The position numbers and the translations under genes are program-made. 64,000 bases of DNA from Delphinapterus leucas (lineage: Eukaryota; Chordata; Mammalia; Artiodactyla; Monodontidae), in contig NW_022098001.1 in NCBI RefSeq assembly GCF_002288925.2, positions 12,706,557 through 12,770,556 on the forward strand, read 5' to 3'. Positions 1 through 13,236 of this stretch are shown here, piece after piece. A model generated the notes under the pieces. That model saw nothing but the letters and a program-made list of their open reading frames with translations, was not told where the DNA came from and did no database searches. Each line of letters opens with the position of its first letter. Position 1 is the first letter of the stretch.

Positions 1-300
1 CCTCTTTTATGAACTGTCTGTGTAATACCTTTGCCTGTTTATATTGAGCTCTTTGTGTTTTTCTCATTGAATTGCTTGACTTCTTTATACAGCAAAGAGA
101 GCAACTCTTTGTTGTATTTACTGCAAATGTTTTCTTCAGTTTGCCTTTCAATCTTAATTTTGGTGGTGTTTTCCCTTTTTTACAGAATTTTGACATTATT
201 CAAATCTATTGGATCCTTTCCCTTATGATTTCTTCTCTTGCTTTTAGGCTTAGAAAATCAATGGCTAGAGCTACTTATGTCCAGAAAAATGGTTATTTCT
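1..300 (-). mobile_element. L1 LINE fragment (old)
   Basis: The plus strand reads like the complement of an L1 ORF2 end: 'gaactgtctgtgtaatacctttgcc', 'acttctttatac', 'tgcaaatgttttcttc' and 'tggatcctttcccttatg' appear in the usual antisense order. It is heavily mutated and truncated by the window edge. Confidence 0.6.
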
Positions 301-328
301 GAGTTTTCTTATAATTTTTCTCTCTGGA

Positions 329-630
329 AACCACCTTGTGAGAAAACACACACATATGACACATATAATTATATTTATAATTATAGTATAATAATTATGT
401 TACTCTTTTTATCATTTCAATTGAATATAATTATATATATTAATTATATTATATATCAAATATATGTATGCCTGTTTTCTCACAAGAGGAAAATTGTAAG
501 AAAATTCAGAAATATATATATTATATATACTCAAAAAGACATATTACATATAATTATACATTTTATGTGTGTGTTATATATGATTGCATTATATAATATA
601 TGTATGTGTGTGTTTTCTCATAAGGTGGTT
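329..630. repeat. AT-rich imperfect inverted repeat
   Basis: The left arm, aaccaccttgtgagaaaaca, continues into cacacata (329-356). The right arm at 603-630 is its reverse complement with one mismatch. The roughly 245 bp between them is nearly all A/T. A further 14-bp inverted copy of the motif (tgttttctcacaag, 473-486) lies inside. Confidence 0.85.
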
Positions 631-632
631 AA

Positions 633-1611
633 TATATATAATTGTATATATTAATTATATGCTATGCAATTTATAAATATATACATATAAAATTCAGTGC
701 AGAATCCAAGATGCCACATGCTGATTATGAGCATAAAATTCCCTTCAGTAGATCCCATGCCCTCTCACCTCTCCTGTTAGTACAACCTTTTCTCCTCTTG
801 TGGTTCCTACTCTCTCTCACCTCCAGCTTCCCCACTACATTTCTATAGTGTTTTGCTCTCAGCAACCTGTCCCCTTTGAGGTATTAACTCACAAAAAATG
901 AAGACCTTACTTCTGTTGGGGCAGATTGCATTTTAATTGGGGCTTCCAGCCCTTTAACTGACAAAGATTAATTTTCAAAAGAGAAATTTCAGGCACTGTG
1001 ACAGTCAGTAGGGGGGAGATTTTGAGCCAGGAACTCCTGACTTGTCTCTGCAAACCACACCACAAGATCTGCCTTAAGCGGCACCCACCAAAATCTCATG
1101 TTCTTCTCCCACACTGACATGAAATCCAGAGTCACCTGTCATTTGCTCACCCTGTATAAGGTTAGCTCCTCTCAGATGGCTTCTTTTCACCTTATTTATC
1201 TTTTCCCCAAAGACTAGCTTCCTCTCCTGGCTACCATACTTCTATTATTAGCTCTAACACTGAGGCCCAGAATCTCAGTCACTTCCAGCCCCATGGTTCA
1301 TTCACTGTCCCACAACACCATTCAGACATCCCTGTGTGTTTCCGTACTCTGGAAACATCTTTCACTGGGCCACTGGACCACTTATCCAGCGCCTAGCAGG
1401 CATGGTCAATAGTAACCCTCGCTCTTCTGAATCCACAGAGACCTGTGTCTGTGGCAGCGGTCTCCAAAGTGGGGTGTCTATGGCAATCCTTTGGGGTACA
1501 AGAAAGTAGTGGAACTTTTGCTTATAAAATGTCAACCTTTTAAAACACCCATTTTCTGTGTGTTTTTACATGGACATAGTATATTCATTTAGAAGTATAT
1601 GACCAATTTTG
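633..1611. other. No gene recognised
   Basis: This is non-coding sequence between the AT-rich block and the first SINE. I see no clear repeat family or open frame of interest. Confidence 0.6.
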
Positions 1612-1964
1612 GGGACTTCCCTGGTGGCTCAGTGGTTAAGAATCTGCCTGCCAATGCAGGAGACATGGGTTCGAGCCCTGGTCCGGGAAGATCCCACATG
1701 CCACAGAGCAACTAAGCCCGTGTGCCACAACTACTGAGCCTGCACTCTAGAGCCCATGAGCCACAACTACTGAGCCCACGTGCCACAACTGCTGAAGCCC
1801 ATGTGTCTGGAGCCCATGCTCCGCAACAAGAGAAGCCACAGCAATAAGCCCGGGCACCACAACGAAGAGTAGTTCCCGCTCGCCACAACTAGAGAAAAGC
1901 CCATGTGCAGCAACAAAGACCCAATGCAACCAAAAATTAAAAATAAATAAATTAATTAATTTAA
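1612..1964 (+). mobile_element. CHR-type SINE, long form
   Basis: It starts 'ggacttccctggtggctcag', has the tRNA-like box-B core 'ggttcgagccc', then repeated 'acaactactgagccc' body motifs, and ends in an A/T-rich tail with aataaat repeats. It is about 350 bp. This family of tRNA-derived SINEs is typical of cetaceans, hippos and ruminants. Confidence 0.9.
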
Positions 1965-2134
1965 AAAAGAATAATCAGTCCTTAGTCTGAGAAACAGCTG
2001 GAGACAGTGTATGAAGGTAAGCTGAAACATTCTGCGCGAGGGGATACATTGATGCTTGCTTTGTTTCAATGAACTGGTCACATTATGGAGTCAGAGAGAA
2101 ATCCTCCCTTTCCATGTTTAAAAGTTGGAAGCTT

Positions 2135-2340
2135 GGGCTTCCCTGGTGGCGCAGCGGTTGAGAGTCCGCCTGCCGATGCAGGGGACGCGGGTTCGTGCCC
2201 CGGTCCGGGAGGATCCCACATGCCGCGGAGCGGCTGGGCCCGTGAGCCATGGCCGCTGAGCCTGCGTGTCCGGAGCCTGTGCTCCGCAACGGGAGAGGCC
2301 ACAACAGTGAGAGGCCCGCGTACAGTAAAAAAAAAAAAAA
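2135..2340 (+). mobile_element. CHR-type SINE, short young form, with target-site duplication
   Basis: It starts 'gggcttccctggtggcgcag', has core 'ggttcgtgccccggtc', body 'gccgcggagcggctgggccc' and a poly-A tail. It is flanked by 'aaaagttggaagctt' at 2120-2134 and ending at 2354, an intact target-site duplication. Long open frames here on both strands are SINE artefacts. Confidence 0.95.
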
Positions 2341-2354
2341 AAAGTTGGAAGCTT

Positions 2355-5300
2355 ATCTCTATCTGCTTCTCCAAAAACTGCTTTAAACACATCAGTTTTA
2401 GACATGTCGTATGCACATGTTTGGTCCCAGGGATGTGGAAAAGTACTAGAAAAAAATTCACGGGATAACTTGGACCTCCAAAGAAAATATTCGACTTCAT
2501 GGGGCACATATGCTCAGTCTCTGTCACCTCTCCCATCTCTTTCCTGTTGGTGACTCCTTCCCCTCGTCTGTCCTGCTGTCTGTCTCCCCACCTTTGGTTT
2601 CTGCCCTCCACGGCATTTTGCTGTTTTTGCTCTGGATCTGTAGCTCACTGCCAGGGACTGGTGAACAAAGACTGTCCTCCACCTCCTCTGCTCAACTTGT
2701 CTGTGTTGCTTCAATCCTAGAACCCACTTAAACCCACTCAGGCCCTTCCTTAGCTGCCATCACCCACAGCTCTAGTGGGTGGGTGCTGTGAAGAAAATAC
2801 TTCTTAAAAATAAAGGAGCCCAGTGGCTGCCCTCGATTCTTGGTTTCCCAAGAAGAGATCCAATATCAAGAGTCCTGGTGTAGGTGCTGAGTCAAACTCC
2901 CTTTGGGGCCCATTGGAAGATGTGTTTCAGACCCATGGAGAACAAGAAGCAGGATGGATACACTGTCCCTGGTTTATCCATCATCATTGCCAGAGCTCAG
3001 GAACGATGCTTGCCAAAGAGCACAGCATCCCATTAAAGGCTCATAATAAAATTCTAAAATTTACAAAAATAATAATGACTGAATTGGGTTTAAGTAACAC
3101 TATCCTGTTGCAGTTGCTTCCTTCAGCTTCTGTTACATCTCAGAAGAAAAAAAATCACAACAGAAAAGGACACACAAAATGTCCCTCCCCAAGTCTCCGT
3201 AGGGGAACAGTACATGTGAAGGCTGCCAATGGAAACCTTAACTCCTTAAAGGATAAGTATGAAATAATCCCCCTAAGTGTGGATCTTAGATTTATTTGTT
3301 TTTATAAAGACAGGTTGTCCTGCTGAGGCCATAGGCAAATATGCACCATAGAAACTATCTTTCCTCTTGGCCACACCCGTGGCAGGCACTGTTAGTGGAT
3401 CACTTACTCTTTCTTGCTAATCCTCAGTAGAATACTTTAGGAGAAACTAATGAACGTTGCCAAGGGAGGTGAAAGCTGTTTTCCCTTCTGACCTAGAGGA
3501 AGCACACACCCCTAAAGGGGTGGACTATTATCCAGAGAAGATGTAGCCCTTCATACAGGAACCTGGAAACTTAGAGATTCAGCCTACCATGGGAGGGAAC
3601 TCCTGTCTCTCTTTCCCTGTGGGTCTGTCTTGAGAAGTCTAGCTGTGCTGAAGTGCACCAGGTGGAAAGGGAGAGAGAGAGATGTGGGATATGCCAGAAG
3701 CTAGGCAGGGAGACCCTGGAGAGGAACACAAGCTAGAGATGAGTAAGTTACACTTCGTAAGCCAGATTCCTTAGTTACAGCTAGCTTTCTGGGTCTGTTT
3801 TCTCTTTTGCTATCCTTGAGCCATAAGTAAAATTCATTCATTCATCCATCCATCCATCCCATCCATTCATTCATTCATTTAACAGATATTTATTGAGCAT
3901 CAATCTTGTAGCAGTCTCTGAACTATGATCTAGAATGTGGGGATGAGTGACATAGAGACAGTCCAGGGAATGCAGACCAATGACAGCCATTTATGTTCAT
4001 TTACACTCAAATGGCCATTTATGTTGTGTGGGGAAATGCTGATGGTATGGGATCACACAGTAGGGGAGCCCAGGCTGTCTGAAGTCAAAGTGCTCTGGTT
4101 AAGAGGTGTCTATTCTCCAACATGGTCTCATTGGATGGACTGGATACAGAGAGTAGCATTATGGGCAGGGCTTGGGCAGGAAATTAAAGAGGAGCTGTTC
4201 CCTGGGAGTTGTGGCCATGAGATTCAGGCACCTTATCTACATAAAGGCTCTTTTTCCACTGCCAGTGTTGGAGGACTGTGTGTGATACTAGTAGAGGTTT
4301 GATTTTTATAGGGTGGGAGCTAAATCTGGGATCTGCCATTGTGTGTTTCTCTTCTCTCCCAAAGGTGATTCTTAGAAACCTCCACTCTGAAGGCCTCTTG
4401 TCCTTCAGTCAAGCATCCAGCACATCCTCACAACTCCTCGGATCCCCCTGAGGCCACTCTTCTCACCGTTGACACCACTACCATTATTCCTGACACATGA
4501 GGCAGGATGAGCCAAGACCAGAAGGTCATCATGATCAAGAGGTGAGCAGATAGTACTTAAAGGCAGAGAGGGTTGGGATTGGAGAGGAATTCCCTAATAG
4601 CTATTATAAATGGAGATACAACAGGTTTGAACAAACGACCTGCAACAGGAAGAGGGGAGGAGGGAGGAGTCAGGCAGAGATAATGCCAAGAGTGGATGCC
4701 TGGGCTGTGCAGGGACATAAAAGGGGCTCAGAGAGGGCTTAGGAAGCAGATCGGAAAGGAAGATAGTGGAGGAAGGTAAAGAATCCAGTCTTTGGTGTTC
4801 AGGTGTGTGGCTGGGGATTGTGAGAGACTGGATCAGGGAACTTGAAGGCTGGAATGTCCGCTGTGTTCTTGGAATGACTTCCTGAGGGCTTCGCATGTAA
4901 TCAAATATTAGCACTCATTTACTAAATAAAAACTCTTCTGTCCCTGGGCTAGCAGGGGGTGGAGTGGCATGCCCCCCACCCTCATCACAAAGACAGGTCA
5001 CTCCCCGTCCCTAAGACTGTCACAACCTAGACCAAAAAGTGCCCCGAGAGCCTGGCAGGATCATTCTGGTGCACAGACTCAGTGTCCAGGGGTCCTGAGT
5101 GGCCATAGGACAGCCAGGGCTCCTGCCTCCCATAAATCCAAGCCAAGAACAGTAAAGCGCAGAGAAGGGAGGTAAGTAGGAGCAGGGAGAAGAAAAGTCC
5201 CAGAAATGCAGATAGATTGCAAATAATAATAAAGCAATAACCTGGCTGAACTCCGTCCAATTCAGTTCAATTCACCAAGTACATGCTGAGTGCCCCTGTG

Positions 5301-5984
5301 TGCCTATTCTGAACTAGTATGCTGGAGAGGAGGGCTACAAGAAAAAATGAGCAGTTTGGTGGAGGTCAGGCAAGCTAAAGAGAAGGTATCTTTTCAGGCA
5401 CCAAAGCTCTGCCCCGTAGATGGCTGCCTTTGCATTGGAGGTCCCCTGACAATTCACAGGAGATTTCTCTCAAAGACCTTCCAAGGCAGTTCCTCGAAGA
5501 CCCTAGTCCGTGCCCCCAGGCAGCCAGGAGTCTGTTCCATTTGATACAGACCAAGCAGACCCTTTCTGAAGTTTTTGTAGAAATGGAAGTGATCTGATGA
5601 GAGTAGGGAATTTTAAAGGTGAAAACAGGGGCAAGGATGGAGAATGGATTGGAGGTGGAGAAAATGCAGAAGTAGGGGGCCAGTGAGGAGAATACGAATA
5701 CTCCAGTTTCACTGAGTTGGTGGCAGTGAGTAGAGCAAAGGGACAGAAGAGGACGAGGACACAGAGGCTCTGCCAACTAACTGGCTGTAGAAGACAAAAG
5801 AAAGAAGAGTTTGAGACGGCCTTGGGCAAATGAATAAGGAGGGTCAGGGGGCTCTGAGGAGAAGCATTTGAAGAAGGAAGGTAATGAGTTCAATGTTAGT
5901 GGTAATACAGGATTCCATCCTTCCTTTCCTGGATTCTTCCTACTGGTTCCCCTTCTCTAGGCTCAGCCCTCCAGTTCCCTTTTC
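2355..5984. other. Intergenic, no gene recognised
   Basis: This is unique or very old sequence. A CATT/CATC microsatellite lies at 3832-3880. It is followed by an old repeat-like stretch ('agatatttattgagcatc', to about 3960). The 167-codon open frame at 2823-3326 has no recognisable domain. Confidence 0.6.
3832..3880. repeat. (CATT)n/(CATC)n microsatellite
   Basis: Tetranucleotide tract mixing attc and atcc units, about 49 bp. Confidence 0.9.
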
Positions 5985-6300
5985 ATGGGGCTTCTAAAAG
6001 GCAAACTTTACTGGATCGTTCCCTACATCCAGCCTCACAGTGGTTTCCATCACCTTCAGTGAAAGCCCACTGTCCTGAGCACAGCATACAAAGCCTTGGA
6101 GCTCTGCCTGGCCTACAGCTTAGCCTCATCTCCTGCCACTCTGCCTCTGGGACTCAACACTCCAGACATCCTGAAATATTTGCATTTTTTTCAGAGAAGG
6201 CAGTTTCATGCCTCAGTGCCTTTGTAACTGTAATGCGTCACCCTGGAAGTTCTTTCCCTCCTTAACTGCCTGGTGAACTCCTCACCATTTGTTCTCAGGT
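5985..6300 (+). mobile_element. L2 LINE fragment (3' part)
   Basis: It has the L2 3' pattern: 'ctcacagtggtttccatc', 'agccttggagctctgcctggcc', 'tctgcctctgggact' and 'tggaagttctttccctcc', in the usual order on the plus strand. It is old and diverged. Confidence 0.6.
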
Positions 6301-6354
6301 GGCTTAAAATACAACAAAGCATTCCCCCATGGTCCTTTTCACCCTCTCAAAGGA

Positions 6355-7245
6355 GGTTTACTCAAAGAATGCAAGGCTGTTCAATACTTGAAAATCAATC
6401 AATGTAATCCACCATATTAATAGCTAAAGAAGAAAAATCACACGGTCTTATCAACTGATGCAAAAAACATTTTTAACAAAATTCAACATGTATTCATTAT
6501 AAAACTCTTAGAAGAAAATAGGAGTAGAGGGGAACTTTCTCAACTTGTTGAAAAGTATCTACCAAAAGCCTACAGCTAATATTACACTTAATGGTGAAAG
6601 ATGGAATGCTTTCCTCCCAAGACCAAGAACAAGGTAAAGGATGTTTGTTCTCACCGCTCTTATTCAATATATTATTGGAAGTTCTGATCAAATTAATAAG
6701 ACACAAAAAGGAAATAAAATGCATACAGATCAGGAAGGAAGATATAAAACTGTCCCTATTTGCAAATGACATGGTTGTCTATGTTGTAAATCCCACAGAA
6801 TCTATAAACAAACATACAAACAAAAACAACCCAACTCCTAGAACAAATAAGTGAGTTCAGCAAAGTTGCAATATACAAGATAAACATACAAAAATTGTAC
6901 ACATTTGTATTTCTAGATATACAACTGTATATGCAATTGTTATTTCTACATATCAATGAACAGGTGGACATCAAAACTCAAAATACAATGCCATTTTCAA
7001 TTACTCAAAAAAAAAAAAGAAATGCTTAAGTGTAAATCTAACAAAACATCTACAGAACTTCTATACTGAAAACAATGTTGAAAGAAACCAAAGATCTAAG
7101 TAAGTGGAGACATAGCGTGCTCATGGATTGGAAGGTTCAACATAATTAAGAGGTCAATTCTTCCAAATGCAGGGTTAATGCAATTCTTATCAAAATCCCA
7201 GCAAGATTTTTTATAGGTATAGACAAAAGTATTCTAAGATATATA
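6355..7245 (+). mobile_element. L1 LINE ORF2 fragment, 5' half (interrupted)
   Basis: It starts 'aagaatgcaaggctgttcaa' and continues through the reverse-transcriptase region. The translated stretch [11 protein letters not shown] corresponds to the catalytic FADD box, with one Asp changed to Asn. With many stop codons the element is dead. A SINE at 7246-7592 splits it from the rest at 7593-9105. Confidence 0.88.
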
Positions 7246-7592
7246 TGGGGACTTCCCTGGTGGCACAGTGGTTAAGAATCCGCCTGCCAATGCAGGGGAC
7301 ACAGGTTCGATCCCTGGTCTGGGAAGATCCCACATGCCGCGGAGCAGCTAAGCCCGCACGTCACAGCTACTGAGCCTGTGCTCTAGAGCCCACGAGCCAC
7401 AACTACTGAGCCAGCGTGCTGCAGCTACTAAAGCCGGTACGCCTAGAGCCCATGCTCCACAAGAGAAGCCACCGCAATGAGAAGCCCGCACACTGCAACA
7501 AAGAGTAGCCCCTGCTCACTTCAACTAGAGAAAGCCCGCGCACAGCAACGAAGACTCAACGCAGCCAAAAATAAATAAATAAAATAAAAATA
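7246..7592 (+). mobile_element. CHR-type SINE, long form, inside an L1
   Basis: It starts 'ggacttccctggtggcacag', has core 'ggttcgatccctggtctggg', 'acaactactgagcc' body repeats and an (aaata)n tail. The L1 sequence resumes immediately after, so the insertion is younger than the L1. Confidence 0.92.
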
Positions 7593-9105
7593 AATAAAAT
7601 TTATATGGAAGTGCAGATGAACTAGAATAGCTAACATCGTTTTGTAAAAGGATTCTACAATGGAAGGAATCAGTCTACCTGATTTCAAGACAGAGCTGTG
7701 ATGTTTACAGAGTGATAGACACATAAACCAATGGAACAGAATAGAGAATCCAGAAACACATTAACACAAATATGCCCAACTGATTTTTTACAGAAGTACT
7801 AAAGCAGTTCAATGGAGGAAGGCTAGCTTTTTCAATGAACCTCGACTTAAATCTCACATCTTATTAAAAAACTAACTTAAAAGGATCATGGGCTTAAATG
7901 TAAAATGTAAAACTACGAAGCTTTTAGAAAAGAAAATATCAGAAAAATATCTTTGGGATCCAAGGCTAAGCATAGACTTCTTAGATTTGCCACCAGAAGC
8001 ATGATCTATAAAAGAAAAAAAATTGAGTTTCATCTAAATTTAAAAATTTGCTTTGTAAGTATCGTGTTACGAGAATGAAAAGACAACCTTCAGACAGTGA
8101 GACAATAAATTTGCAAAGCATACTTCTGACAAAGGAATAGCATCTAGAATACATAAAGATCTCTCAAAATTCAACAGTAAATAATAAAAGAAAAGCAATT
8201 AGATTTGGGGGAAAAGGCATGAAGGAACATTTTGCTGAAGAGGATATAGAGATGGTAAATAAGTGGGTGAAAAGATGCTCAACGTCACTAGCCATTATGG
8301 AAATGTAAATTAAAACCACAACGAGTTATCACTATACATCTCTCAGAAAATCTAAAATAAAACATAGTGACGGCATTAAAGCTGATCACTTATACATTGC
8401 TGGTGGGAAGGTAAAATGGTACAGCCACTTTGGAAAAGCTCGACAGTCTCTTAAATAACTAAAAATGCAACTACCGTATGACCCAGAGTTTCAATCCCAG
8501 AGAAATTTTTGCGGAGAAATGGAAACACGTTCAAACAAAAGGCTGTACACAAATGTTCAAAGCAGCTTTTCTGGTAGCAGCCCCAAACTGGAAACGACCG
8601 AGATATCCTTCAACAGGTGAACGGCTAAACACACTGTGGTACATTCATATCATGGAATACTTCACAGCAGTAAAAATGAATGAACCATTGATACACACAA
8701 GTTAGATGAATCTCCAAGGAGTCATGCTGAGTGAAAAAAGCCAATTCCAAAATGTTACATATTATATTACTACATTTACATAACATTCTTGAAATGACAA
8801 AGTTACAGAAATGCAGAATGGATTAGTGATTGCTGAGAGTCGAAGATAAATGGGGGAAGGAGATGCAGGAGGCAAGGGGGCCTGGCTATAAAAGGACTAC
8901 AGGATGTAGTGATGGTATTGCTCTGTGTCTTGACTGTCTCAATGTCAATATTCTGGTTGTGATCTCGTACTACAGCTCTGCAAGATGTTACCCTTGGGAG
9001 AAACTGGGTAAAGGATACAAAGAATCTCTCTGTACTGTTTCTTACAACTGCACATGAATGTACAATTATCTCAAAATAAAAAGTTTAATTTAAAAAATAA
9101 AGCAA
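7593..9105 (+). mobile_element. L1 LINE ORF2 fragment and 3' end
   Basis: It continues the L1 begun at 6355: 'gaatcagtctacctgatttcaa', 'aatggtacagccactttggaaa', 'aacaggtgaacggctaaaca', then a 3'UTR ending with 'caaaataaaaagttta' and an A-rich tail. It is an old mammalian L1 subfamily by divergence. Confidence 0.88.
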
Positions 9106-10127
9106 AAAACACACCCCTTTATCATCTCACAGGTCAGAAGTCCAAGCATAGCACAACTGGATCTCCTGCTCACGTCTCACCAGGCTGAACCCAAGGTGCC
9201 AGCCAGAGCTTGGGGGTCTCATCTGAGGCTTGGGGGTCTTCTTCCAAGTTCAATCAAGAGTTGGCAGAACTCAGTTCCTTGTGGCTCTAGGACTGCTCTC
9301 CCATTTCCTGGCTGACTGTCAACCAGGGACCATTCTCAGTTTCCTAGGGCCTTCCTGCTATTTCCTGCTATGTGGCCCTTCCCATATTCCCTCTCATGCT
9401 TGGAAGGGCTCAGAGCCACTTATGGCCTCATCTGATTAGGTCAGGCCCACCCAGATAATCTCCCTTTTTATTAACTCCAAGTCAATTGATGAGTAGCTTA
9501 ACCATGGGCGTGATAGCCCATCATATTCACAGCTTCTGCCTGCACTCAAGGTAAAGGAATTGCACAAGGCATGTACACCAGAGGGCAGGAATCTTGGGAC
9601 TATCTTAGATTTCTGCCCACCACAGACCATCTTAGCCCCAGTGCTCTGGGTGGGATAGACTGAGGTCTTTGTTGGGACTGCATTGCAGTGCAATTCTCTC
9701 TGCTCAGTCCTTCAGCCTTCATTCCCCATAGTCATTGATCCCTAGAGCACTTGCCAATCAATTTTCTGCCTGTGAGTCTGTTTCCCAAGGAACCTGACCT
9801 AAGACAGTAGTGCTATACTAGAGGGCATGGAAGACAGATTGATAACATTTTAAAAATCCCTGAGCCAGGTATATGGGAGACTCTACTTAAAAAGGATGTT
9901 GACAGAGCTCTGGGGGGGTTATCCCTAGGCTGGCAAGTCAGGAGCACCACATGGGTAATTGTTGACAATGAAAACCAAGTCACTCAATGGTCTGCCTCTA
10001 GATTTAGCTTAAACTCAGCTCTCCTTTAACATCATCATCATTACTATGATATCGTATTTATCATACATTGAGAGTTCACTCTGTTTCAGAAACCATGCAA
10101 AACATTTCGCCGACCATCTAATGAGCC
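9106..10127. other. Intergenic, no gene recognised
   Basis: I see neither a gene nor a clear repeat. The text around 9560-9800 is old repeat-like, with no family assigned. Confidence 0.5.
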
Positions 10128-10350
10128 ATTATAGCAGAGTGGTTGAGAGTACCAGGGATTAGACGACTTAGCATTGAATGCCAGCTTCTCCATTTGATAG
10201 CAATATGGCTCCAGTGAGCCCAGCTTTCCAAGGCTCAGTTTCCTCATCTATAAAATAAGGATGGTATCTGTTTTATAGAATAACCCGTCATGTAGAACTC
10301 TTAATATGTGCTTGGTACAGAGCAAGCATTCCATAATTGTCAGCAATCTT
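10128..10350 (+). mobile_element. MIR SINE
   Basis: It has the MIR pattern: 'agcagagtggttgagagtacc', 'aaggctcagtttcctcatctataaaataagg' (split here for length) and 'gtgcttggtacagagcaagc'. It is followed to about 10530 by another old repeat with 'ggttcagagaggtcaag', family uncertain. Confidence 0.75.
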
Positions 10351-10530
10351 AAAGCCTCATTTAATTCTTATAACAGCCCCGCATGAGGGTTTATAGCTGA
10401 ATAAGCTGAGGTTCAGAGAGGTCAAGCAGCCTCCTAGGATCCAACAAACAGCTAAAAGGTGTCAGAGGTAGGATTTAAACCAAGCTCCTTCTGACTATAA
10501 GGTCTTAGCCCTTAACCATTATCCTGGCTT

Positions 10531-12824
10531 GCCTCACTTTGTGGGTATCCTCGGGAGCAGTGAAGCCAGCACTGCCTTAAGCACAATGCAGAAAGAAAGA
10601 ACAAATGAAAAGACACACGCAGAGTCTTAAAATCCCTGGGAAGGAAATGCAGGGGGGAGGGAGTTGCCACTGGTTCACCTGAAGGATGTCAGTCTTCTGA
10701 GCCTGAAGCTGTGTGCTGCTAAGTGGCTCCCTAAATGGGGTAGTGGAAATCAGAGTCTCTCTTCTCGAGACAGCTAAGCCCTTCAGGAAAATGTTATTAC
10801 AGGTCCATGATCTCTTATTCAAACATTTTGATTCAGACATCTCTGAATACCGAAAGTTTTTCATCATTCTGACTTGACCCAGATTGACCTGAGCTCCTTG
10901 TCGGCTTTGCAGCTTCACAAAGGAATGAATAGTCATACACTTGCTGCAGAAATGTTCGTATGATCATTTCCTGAGGTGTCAGCTACTGAGTTACCTTTCT
11001 AAAATCTGAGAAATCCTGAATTTCAGATGAGGGCTTGGGGGCCTTTAATTATTATCTCTGACAATTTTTGCTACTTACCAGAGCAAAGAACACAGACACA
11101 CCAGATTTCATTCACGGAATGACTTTCATGTAAAGAGCTTTTATCCAAGAGCTCTTCAGAGGATCCCTTGTTCCCCACAGGGAAAAATAACCAGCCCCAG
11201 GCCATGCGTACCCATCCAGCTCTACCTGAAAGCAGGCCGGGTACCCTAGGTGGCTGCTGCCCAGTCTACTTCCCAGCACCATGGTTTTCCACTCTGTGTT
11301 ATAGAATTGTCCTGCATTGTTTTCCCACCCAGAATGCTGATTCTGGTGTGACTTTGTGTTGTTTCGGGATAAGGGGGTTGAGGTGGAGAGAAAGTCGAGG
11401 CTGTGGGTGCAGAAGAGAGACAGGAATCGTGACCCTCCCCAGCCTCCAGTTCCTTTCCTGGGGCCTCTGGGGATAGCAGTCGTTTGCTCACAGTATTTTC
11501 CATATAATCCCAAAGTGTAAACTTTACCTATTTTGAATGCATGAATTCCACGCCATCCTTTCTCCTTCTTTACTATTTAAATGAGACAAAATATCCAATG
11601 AGATAGAGACTTGGTCTTATTTAAAATCACAGGTCTACAGCTGCGAAGGAATAGAGTCCCTATAAGGAATAAATGGGCCGTATCTCAGTATTCCTGCTGA
11701 GTCTATTTTCTACCGTTGAAAACCACATGTAGCCACTTTGATGTGGGCTGAATAGGTGGGGCATCATTTTACCACCATTTGTTTAGCTGCACTTTGGCAA
11801 ATGTCAAGTCCAAGTCTGTGTATTTGGACACAATGAGGTCAGCAGCCTCCTGATGGGCTTTCTGTCTGGCAGACAGCACCTTACCAGCCTTCTCTCCACT
11901 AGGAATTGCGGGACTCCTAGGGAAGCATCAAGTGATTAACGTTCCTGGTTGCTTTCGTCTCTTCAGGGTAAATATCAGAGATCAGCCAGTACAGAAGATA
12001 CTTGCCGCTACTCCAGCTCCAGAGCCCACCCTGAGTGCAAACTCAGTAAAGACTTGGAGTGTTTAAAGGAAAAAACTAAAAATGGTTCTACGTTTGGTCA
12101 CTTCCAAATTATTCTCATTCTTACGGTCTATCCAGGGCCACGTCTCCTTCATTTCCTTTTCATCAGTTACCTATCTCTGGCCAACAAATGATCACTGGTG
12201 ATTCCTTTTCCAATACATGGCTGGGAAGCAATGAGACGGAAAAACAAAATTGTTTTCTTGTTTGAGTTAAATTCAATTTTACAAACAAATTGAGTTTGTG
12301 CTAATGGCCAGGTATTCTGCTTGGTACTAGGGATAAAAGGACTGGGGATTACAGTCAAGTGATAGGGAAAAGACCAGTTGATTCCCAATGATGAAAAGTT
12401 AGCACAGATGCTACAGGAGATGTGAGAGTCACTCAACTTTGCCTTGGTGGGGGTGGTGGAGGATCAGGGAAGACTTCCTGGAGGAGGTGACAGCCATTCT
12501 AATAAGACGTTACCCAGGCAAATGGGTGAGAAGGGGGTGAAGACACTGTATGCAGAGAATACTTCTCCAAAGGTTCTGAGGTGAGTACATGGCATGAATT
12601 ATATTACATACAATTTAGTTTCAAATACTTCAGCCTAGACAGAGAGATGTATCTGTTACTTTTTTTTGATCTGTTACTTTTAATTTACCTCCTAGGAGCA
12701 ATTTGTTAACATCTGAAGTGCCGTGCTCAGGAATACACATTCCAGAGTGTTTGTAAGCTTTGATAGATGCTAACTGGATGTCACACTCCAGAAGCACCTT
12801 CTACAAGAGCTTCGACCATCTTTT
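10531..12824. other. Intergenic, no gene recognised
   Basis: Mostly unique sequence. Overlapping open frames of 100-133 codons around 11112-11513 occur on both strands and show no domain. A patch at 12160-12480 may be an old repeat. Confidence 0.5.
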
Positions 12825-13236
12825 TTTCCTTTCCAGCTTTATTGAGATATTACTGACTTATAATATACGTAAGTATAAGGTGTACAATGTGATGATTTGA
12901 TACATGTATATATTACAAAATGATTACTACAATAAAGTTAGTTAACACCTTAGCCCACTCACATAATTACCATTGTTTTTTGGGGTGATAAAATTTTAAA
13001 TCTGCTCGATTAACAACTTTCAAATATATAATATGATATGGTTAATTATAGTCACCATGCTGTACATTGGATCCCCTGAATTTATTCATCTTATTGCTGG
13101 GAATTTGTACCTTTGACCAACACCTCTTACCTTCCCCACCCCCTGCCCTTGGCAATCATCATTCTATTCTCTATTTGTATGAGTTTGACTTTTTTAGATT
13201 CCTCATATAAGTGAGAACATAAAATATGTCTTTCTG

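Noticed and set aside
1612..1720. tRNA-like box A/B sequence at SINE heads
   Set aside because: The similarity is the tRNA ancestry of the CHR SINE family. The tRNA structure is degraded and followed by SINE body, so these are not functional tRNA genes.
2078..2611. 177-codon minus-strand open frame and overlapping frames on both strands
   Set aside because: They run through the CHR SINE at 2135-2340. The same peptide fragments recur at every short CHR SINE in the window, so this is repeat translation and not a gene.
2823..3326. 167-codon plus-strand open frame
   Set aside because: No domain, low complexity of support, and intergenic context.
6591..6854. Open frame with a reverse-transcriptase-like [11 protein letters not shown] segment
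   Set aside because: It is a fragment of a dead L1: the catalytic box is altered, stops flank it, and a SINE interrupts the element. It is annotated as a mobile element only.
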